From: an uncultured Pelagibacteraceae bacterium | Lineage (GTDB): Bacteria; Pseudomonadota; Alphaproteobacteria; Pelagibacterales; Pelagibacteraceae | NCBI GenBank assembly: GCA_902615445.1 | Contig: CACMOQ010000004.1 | Span: 44,205 to 108,204 of the forward strand | Direction of reading: 5' to 3' | DNA length: 64,000 nucleotides | Shown here: in pieces, positions 58,126 to 64,000 of the stretch | Layout of the letters: the number at the start of each line of letters is the position of its first letter | How positions within the stretch are numbered: the stretch's first letter is position 1 | The notes under the pieces: generated by a model | What the model was told of the DNA's origin: nothing | What the model saw: the letters and a program-made list of their open reading frames with translations, nothing else | The model's database searches: none | Position numbers and translations under genes: made by a program

Positions 58126-59720
58126 TAACCTCTAAGTATCATATCAGCACCTTTTTCTGCAATCATTATTGTTGGTGCATTTGTATTACCTGAAGTTATA
58201 TTAGGCATTATTGATGCATCAATCACTCTTAAATTTTTTAAACCTTTTACTTTAAGTGTTTCATCGACCACTGCCATGTCGTCTTGACCCATTTTACAAG
58301 TACCAACAGGATGAAAAATAGTTTGAGCATAATCTGAGCCAGCTTTTACTAATTCCTCATCATCATTAATATTTATGCCAGGTCTATATTCTTCAGGTCT
58401 ATATTTTTTAAAAGTTTCAGATTCCATGATAATTTTTCTTGTAAGTTTTAATCCTTTTGCAGCAATCATTCTATCATGTTGAGTTGAAAGATAATTGAGT
58501 TTTACTTTTGCGTAAATTCTTGAGTCTTTATTTGTAATATTTACAAAACCTCTACTAGTCGGTCTAATATTAGATACTGTTGGAGTAAATGCATGAAAGT
58601 CATGATTTTTAGTTGCTCCTAAAGTATCCATACTCATAGGCTGAACATGCCATTGCAGATCTGGTAATTCCATAGATGGATCACTTTTAGCAAACATACA
58701 CATTTGACTAGCACCCATCGTCATTGGTCCACTTCGATTAAAAACATACTCAAGACCAATCATTAATTTACCAAATAAACTATTAACTTTTTTATTTAAA
58801 GATTTTAATCCATGAATTTTATAAATCGGCCTAAACATGAGATGATCCTGAAGATTTTCTCCAACCCCTTTTAGATCATGAATCATATCTATACCTAAAT
58901 TTTTTAATTTATCGGAGTTACCAATTCCAGAAACTTGTAAAATTTGTGGCGAACCAATTGATCCTGATGAAAGAATAATTTCTTTATTAGCTAATATTTC
59001 TTTAAGTTCATTTCCTTGCCAGTATTCGACACTTTTAGCTATTTTATTGTCAAAGTTTATTTTTTTTACGTGTGCATTGGTTATTATATTAAGATTATTT
59101 CTATTTTTAATAGGATTTAAATATCCAACAGCTGTACTACATCTGAAGCCATCTTTTTCAGTGACTTGAAAGTAACCACATCCATGATTATCGCCAGTAT
59201 TAAAATCTCTTGTTTTCGGAATTCCAAACTCTTCAGCTGCATTTTGAAACTCATCTAATAATGGAAGTTGAATTCTTTGATCAGATACAGACAATGGTCC
59301 ACCAACACCGTGAAAATCGTCTTTTCCACGCTCTTGATTTTCTGCTTTAATAAAATATGGGAGGACATCATGCCATCCCCAGCCAGTGTTACCTAATTGA
59401 CGCCAAACATCATAATCTCTACTTTGTCCTCTAATATATAAAAGACCATTTATAGCTGAACTGCCCCCTAAAGTTTTCCCTCTAGGATAACGAATTGAAC
59501 GGTTATTCATTGTTTCATCAGGCTCTGTTTTATAACACCAATCTACAGATGGGTTGTGCATTGTTTTAAAATATCCAACAGGTATATGTATCCAGGGATA
59601 GTTATCTTTGCCACCAGCCTCAATTAATAAAACTTTATTTTGGGAATTTTCAGAAAGACGATTTGCAAGAACACATCCTGCAGATCCAGCACCAATAATT
59701 ATAAAATCAAAGTTTTCCAT
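58125..59720 (-). CDS. GMC oxidoreductase (choline/alcohol dehydrogenase family)
   Basis: DFIIIGAGSAGCVLANRLSE, YPRGKTLGGSSAINGLLYIRGQ, SSGSIGSPQILQVSGIG, HPVGTCKMG. Confidence 0.94.
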   Translation of the reverse strand: MENFDFIIIGAGSAGCVLANRLSENSQNKVLLIEAGGKDNYPWIHIPVGYFKTMHNPSVDWCYKTEPDETMNNRSIRYPRGKTLGGSSAINGLLYIRGQSRDYDVWRQLGNTGWGWHDVLPYFIKAENQERGKDDFHGVGGPLSVSDQRIQLPLLDEFQNAAEEFGIPKTRDFNTGDNHGCGYFQVTEKDGFRCSTAVGYLNPIKNRNNLNIITNAHVKKINFDNKIAKSVEYWQGNELKEILANKEIILSSGSIGSPQILQVSGIGNSDKLKNLGIDMIHDLKGVGENLQDHLMFRPIYKIHGLKSLNKKVNSLFGKLMIGLEYVFNRSGPMTMGASQMCMFAKSDPSMELPDLQWHVQPMSMDTLGATKNHDFHAFTPTVSNIRPTSRGFVNITNKDSRIYAKVKLNYLSTQHDRMIAAKGLKLTRKIIMESETFKKYRPEEYRPGININDDEELVKAGSDYAQTIFHPVGTCKMGQDDMAVVDETLKVKGLKNLRVIDASIMPNITSGNTNAPTIMIAEKGADMILRG

Positions 59721-59853
59721 CTCAAGTTGAATAGTTTTTTTAATTAAACTTATTTAATGATAATTACAACTATATCAACTAATTGTCACTTGTGTCAGCT
59801 TTGTTTTTCTGATTACATAAGTATGTTAAATTTAACTAACAAGAGGAATAATA

Positions 59854-60948
59854 ATGAAAAAAATCATTTCAATGTTATTTGCAACAATTTTAGTTCTTGG
59901 ATTTACATCAAGTGCTAATGCTGCAAAAACATTAAAGTGTCAAACTGTTCTTAACACTAAGGCCGACGAGGTTAAAATGTTAAAGGACTTTACTGACACT
60001 GTAACTGAATTAACTAGTGGATCATTGAAATTTGAAATATTGCCTGCAGGCGCAGTTGTTGGAGTTAAAGAAACTCTAGATGCTGTTGATAAAGGATTAA
60101 TAGACTGTGGATTTGCTTGGACTCACTATTGGTCAGGTGATCATCCTGCTGCTATGTTATTTGGTTCGCCAGTAGCTGGTGGTGGAGTAGGTATTGATAA
60201 TATCGCATTCTTATCATGGTTCCAATATGGTGGTGGTAAAGAATTATACGATCAACTTTGGAAAGAAATGGGAAGAGATATTAAAGGATTTATGATTCAA
60301 CCAGTTGGTCCAGAGGCTTTAGGTTGGTTTCCAAAACCAATTAAAGATATGGCTGACTTTAGAAAATATAAATTCAGAACTCCTCCAGGAATTCCAGGAC
60401 AAACTTATAAAGATATTGGTATAGCATCTGTTGCAATGGGTGGTGGAGATATCCTTCCAGCTCTTGAGGCAGGTACTATCGATGCTGCTGAATGGTGTTG
60501 TCCAAAACCAGACTTAACATTTGGTTTTCAAAAAGTATTAAAGCACTATTACTTACAAGGGTTACACCAAGTAGTCGTAAATGCTGACTTTTATATTACT
60601 GGAAAAACATACAATGCTATGAGTGCTCATGAAAAAAAGTCACTTGAGGTAGCTGCTAATGCTTCATTAGCAAAATCTTTAAGTTACAGAATCTATGAGA
60701 ATGGTAAAGCTTTAAGAGAGCTAACTACTAAACATGGAGTAATTCTAGAAGATACACCTTCAGATTATTTCACAGAATATATGGCTGCAGCAAAAGCATC
60801 TTTAAATAAGAATGCTAAAGATAATAAATTTTTCAACGAAGTTTACACTTCAATGAAAAATTTCGCTGATGTTGCTGTTCCTTTCTGGAGTGGTGCTCAA
60901 ATGTCTAATGCGAAGCTAGGAATGGCTCACGCGGCGACATTAAAGTAA
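59854..60948 (+). CDS. TRAP transporter substrate-binding protein
   Basis: Signal peptide; LKCQTVLNTKADEVKMLKDFTDTVTELTSGSLKFEILPAGAVVGVKETLDAVDKG, ALEAGTIDAAEWCCPKPDL. Confidence 0.93.
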   Translation: MKKIISMLFATILVLGFTSSANAAKTLKCQTVLNTKADEVKMLKDFTDTVTELTSGSLKFEILPAGAVVGVKETLDAVDKGLIDCGFAWTHYWSGDHPAAMLFGSPVAGGGVGIDNIAFLSWFQYGGGKELYDQLWKEMGRDIKGFMIQPVGPEALGWFPKPIKDMADFRKYKFRTPPGIPGQTYKDIGIASVAMGGGDILPALEAGTIDAAEWCCPKPDLTFGFQKVLKHYYLQGLHQVVVNADFYITGKTYNAMSAHEKKSLEVAANASLAKSLSYRIYENGKALRELTTKHGVILEDTPSDYFTEYMAAAKASLNKNAKDNKFFNEVYTSMKNFADVAVPFWSGAQMSNAKLGMAHAATLK

Positions 60949-60969
60949 TCAGTAATTAATCTTGATTTT

Positions 60970-61006
60970 TTAGAGCGGACTATAAAGGTCCGCTCTAATT
61001 TTTTTA
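60970..61006 (+). terminator. Intrinsic-terminator-like hairpin between SBP and DctQ genes
   Basis: TTAGAGCGGAC-TATAAAG-GTCCGCTCTAA followed by TTTTTTT. Confidence 0.88.
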
Positions 61007-61017
61007 ACTAAAATTTT

Positions 61018-61632
61018 ATGGCAGAAGAACCTGGTAAACTAGATATCTCTGATGAAATGATTGCCGAAAGGCGAGGTGGATCAGGTAAAATGCCAGCTAA
61101 TATGCCATCATGGATGGCTAAATCTATTATTAATATTGATAAATTCAGTAAGTGGATTGGTAGTATTGTTTGTTGGATATTGATACCGTTAATTTTTGCA
61201 ATGACTTATGAAGTTCTTGCAAGAAAATTATTTTTAGCGCCAACAATTTGGGCCTACGACATAAGTCGTTTTCTTTATGGCGCATTATTTATGCTTGGTG
61301 CAGGATATGCTCTTTCTAGAGGAGTTCATATAAGAGCAGATTTTTTATACAGAAACTTTAAAATTAAAACACAAGGTCTTATTGATTTCTGGTTATATCT
61401 TTTATTTTATTTTCCAGGACTAATTGTTTTTCTTTATATGACCGTAGGTTTTGTTGAAGAGTCAATTAGAAGAGGCGAACGAGGGATGGACACTACTTGG
61501 ATGCCATATATGTGGCCCATTAAAACATGTTTGTTACTTGGAATTATTTTTTTATTAATTCAAGGTTTTTCAGAATTATTAAAAAGTTATTGGGCAGCTA
61601 AAAAAGGCGAGTGGCCTGGAGAAACTAAATGA
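61018..61632 (+). CDS. TRAP transporter small permease (DctQ)
   Basis: TMTYEVLARKLFLAPTIWAYDISRFLYGALFMLGAGYALSRGVHIRADFLY-type motif; operon position. Confidence 0.92.
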   Translation: MAEEPGKLDISDEMIAERRGGSGKMPANMPSWMAKSIINIDKFSKWIGSIVCWILIPLIFAMTYEVLARKLFLAPTIWAYDISRFLYGALFMLGAGYALSRGVHIRADFLYRNFKIKTQGLIDFWLYLLFYFPGLIVFLYMTVGFVEESIRRGERGMDTTWMPYMWPIKTCLLLGIIFLLIQGFSELLKSYWAAKKGEWPGETK

Positions 61633-62963
61633 TAGCTGAGTTTATAGATCCAGCAATCTTGGGCTTTATCCTAGTTGGAGTAATGTTATTTGCAATATTT
61701 ATAGGGTTTCCCATTTCATTCACCTTAATATTTCTAGGTTTTGTATTTGGCTATCTTGGATTTGGAAAATTAGTTTTTTATTTAATGACCCTTCAATTTT
61801 CGATGGTCATGACCGAACAAACTCTCGCCGCCGTCCCGCTCTTCGTTTTTATGGGTATTATGATGGAACAAGCTGGATTGATGGAAAGGTTGTTTTCAGC
61901 ATTTCAAATGATGCTAGCAAAAGTTAAGGGGTCTTTATATTACGCAGTTTTATTTGTCTCTGTAATATTTGCTGCAGCGACAGGAATTGTTGGTGCCTCT
62001 GTAACAATTCTTGGAATTATGGCGGCAAAATCTATGAATAGATCAGGGTATGATGTTAGACTTGCAGCTGGAACAATTACAGCTGGAGGAACTTTAGGAA
62101 TATTAATTCCACCAAGCATTATGCTAGTTGTTATGGGGCCAATAATGGAAATTCCAGTAATTGATTTATTTGCTGCTGCAATCCTACCAGGAATTCTTCT
62201 TGCGAGCTTATACGCGGGTTACACAACAATTAGATGCATGATTAATCCTAAATTGGGACCAATTATACCTGATGACATGAGAGCTGCGAGCATGAAAGAT
62301 GTGTGGATTGAATTTTTTTTAGGTTTAGTTCCACCCGCGGCTTTAGTATTTGCAGCATTAGGAAGTATTCTATTTGGTTTTGCTACTCCAACTGAAGCTG
62401 CAGGATGTGGAGCTATGGGTGCACTACTTCTTTCATTAGCCTATAAAAAGTTGACTTTTCCAAAGTTACAGGAAGCATTAGTCAAAACACTTGAAATAAC
62501 TGCATTGATAATGGTTTTGGTTGCAGCTTCAAATTTTTTTGGTGCTGTTTTTGCAAGACTTGGAACACCAACTTTATTAACTGAATTTTTATTAGGTCTT
62601 GAAATGAATAAGTATCTAATTTTAGCGATGGTTATGGTAATGATATTTTTATTAGGATGGCCTTTAGAATGGGTGCCTATAGTAATGATTATTGTGCCAA
62701 TAATATTACCATTAATTGAGGCATTAGGTTTTAATTTAACTTGGTTTGCAATATTAGTAGCTGTTAATTTACAAACCGCCTGGTTATCTCCTCCAGTTGC
62801 TCTTTCAGCTTATTTTTTAAAAGGTGTTGTTCCTGAATGGGATCTTAAAGATATATATTATGGAATGATGCAATTTATGGTTCTACAAGTATTTGGTTTG
62901 ATTTTAATTATCATTTTTCCAAAAATTGCACTTTGGTTGCCAACTCTCCTATATGGACAGTAG
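61629..62963 (+). CDS. TRAP transporter large permease (DctM)
   Basis: GASVTILGIMAAKSMNRSGYDVRLAAGTITAGGTLGILIPPSIMLVVMG; 4-nt overlap with DctQ. Confidence 0.94.
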   Translation: MIAEFIDPAILGFILVGVMLFAIFIGFPISFTLIFLGFVFGYLGFGKLVFYLMTLQFSMVMTEQTLAAVPLFVFMGIMMEQAGLMERLFSAFQMMLAKVKGSLYYAVLFVSVIFAAATGIVGASVTILGIMAAKSMNRSGYDVRLAAGTITAGGTLGILIPPSIMLVVMGPIMEIPVIDLFAAAILPGILLASLYAGYTTIRCMINPKLGPIIPDDMRAASMKDVWIEFFLGLVPPAALVFAALGSILFGFATPTEAAGCGAMGALLLSLAYKKLTFPKLQEALVKTLEITALIMVLVAASNFFGAVFARLGTPTLLTEFLLGLEMNKYLILAMVMVMIFLLGWPLEWVPIVMIIVPIILPLIEALGFNLTWFAILVAVNLQTAWLSPPVALSAYFLKGVVPEWDLKDIYYGMMQFMVLQVFGLILIIIFPKIALWLPTLLYGQ

Positions 62964-62988
62964 AATAATAAAGTTTTATATTGTTTAA

Positions 62989-64000
62989 GTGAGTCAACTT
63001 AAAAATTCAAATAAATCACTCATTAATTGGGACTTAGTCACTGTCAATCCAAATAATAAAAACTGGGATTGGAAAGATTTATTTTATTTTTGGGGTGTCA
63101 ATATTCAAAGTGTCATTGGTTTTTCTTTAATTGCCTCTTTATATGTTGTCTATGATTTAAACACTTTTATCGTTTTTTTTGGAACTCTAATAGGTTCATT
63201 ATTAGTTTATTTTTTTTCAAACTTAATTGGTGAGCCTTCACAAAAGTTTGGATTACCTTTTGTAGTTTTATTGAGATCTTCTTTAGGTGTAAAAGGTGCA
63301 AAATATTTTGGTTTGATAAGAACTTTAGTTGGTATTTTTATGTTTGGAATACAAACATATTTTTTGTCAAAAGCATTTGTTTATTTGATCCGAATATTAA
63401 TTTTTTCAATTGATCCATCATTGCTTGATCAAGAAGTCTTTTTATTATTTTTTTTAGGTCTAAATATAATTGATTGGATTTCAATTACATTGTCAATTCT
63501 TGTTCAAGTATCTTTGTTTAGTGTTGGAATGGTATTTAATAGAAAAATTATGAAATTTTCAGCAATAACTGTTTACATCGGAATTTTTATGTTTTTTTTG
63601 ATTGTTCTATTAAATGACGTAAAAATTTCTTCTCAAGCATTTTTACAATCAGTAAATTATTATAATTTTTTTGATCAAAAAAACTTTATACCTCTATTAA
63701 CTGTTGCTGGCACTGTTTTTGCTTATTTCTCAATAATTATTTTGAGTTATGGGGATTTTTCCCGTCATGTAAAAAATAAGAGTGAGTTAAAAAAAGGAAA
63801 TCTGAGTTTAATACTTAATTTGGTTGTTTTTTCTTTTATGGCTTTATTTATTGTTAGTGGTGCTGATGCTTTAATAAAACAAGATGCACAAAATTTATCA
63901 AGAATTCTTACTAACCCAACTGACATAATAGGTAAAATGAACAATCTTTTAATTACAATTTTAGTACTGATTTTTATTATTATCGCATCTGCATCGACAA
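62989..64000 (+). CDS. NCS1-type nucleobase/hydantoin/allantoin permease-like protein (3'-partial, GTG start)
   Basis: Frame open from GTG 62989 to window end; WDWKDLFYFWGVNIQSVIGFSLIASLYVVYDL, LIGEPSQKFGLPFVVLLRSSLGVKGAKYFGLIRTLVG, LSYGDFSRHVKN; missing from the track because it has no stop in the window. Confidence 0.8.
   Translation, partial: MSQLKNSNKSLINWDLVTVNPNNKNWDWKDLFYFWGVNIQSVIGFSLIASLYVVYDLNTFIVFFGTLIGSLLVYFFSNLIGEPSQKFGLPFVVLLRSSLGVKGAKYFGLIRTLVGIFMFGIQTYFLSKAFVYLIRILIFSIDPSLLDQEVFLLFFLGLNIIDWISITLSILVQVSLFSVGMVFNRKIMKFSAITVYIGIFMFFLIVLLNDVKISSQAFLQSVNYYNFFDQKNFIPLLTVAGTVFAYFSIIILSYGDFSRHVKNKSELKKGNLSLILNLVVFSFMALFIVSGADALIKQDAQNLSRILTNPTDIIGKMNNLLITILVLIFIIIASAST

Noticed and set aside
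1-64000. Anti-phage defence, prophage, integron or transposon
   Set aside because: No integrase, transposase, toxin-antitoxin, restriction or phage structural genes recognised, and no flanking repeats or tRNA attachment sites seen.

Overview
The window is a compact, AT-rich chromosomal segment with the look of a streamlined alphaproteobacterium, most consistent with SAR11/Pelagibacterales (inferred from gene content: aprMBA with TauE/SafE, TRAP transporters, long SBP-first transport operons, tiny or negative intergenic gaps). I see no rRNA, tRNA, CRISPR array, prophage or transposon. It is almost wall-to-wall CDS. Main modules: (1) methylthioadenosine salvage plus polyamine cluster (mtnP-mtnA-FucA-type aldolase-speD::speE fusion); (2) a polar amino acid ABC transporter without a local ATPase; (3) scattered glycosyltransferases; (4) two TRAP transporter operons; (5) nrdAB with a candidate alphaproteobacterial LexA box; (6) aceA divergent from a ScfR/RamB-like regulator, with a dense array of TTTACA/TGTAAA half-sites between them; (7) amt with structured flanks; (8) a pabB-pabA-pabC-like cluster; (9) a contiguous sulfonate/sulfite module: aprM-aprB-aprA, two unknown ORFs, TauE/SafE exporter, YeiH-type exporter, suyBA and xsc. 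Several small ORFs missing from the supplied track are reported (27-58 aa), plus an NCS1-type permease running off the right edge. The best candidates for further work are the sulfonate-to-APS module with its unknown accessory ORFs, the MTA shunt cluster, the aceA/RamB half-site array with an embedded 53-aa ORF, and hairpins placed between the SBP and permease genes in all three SBP-first transport operons.
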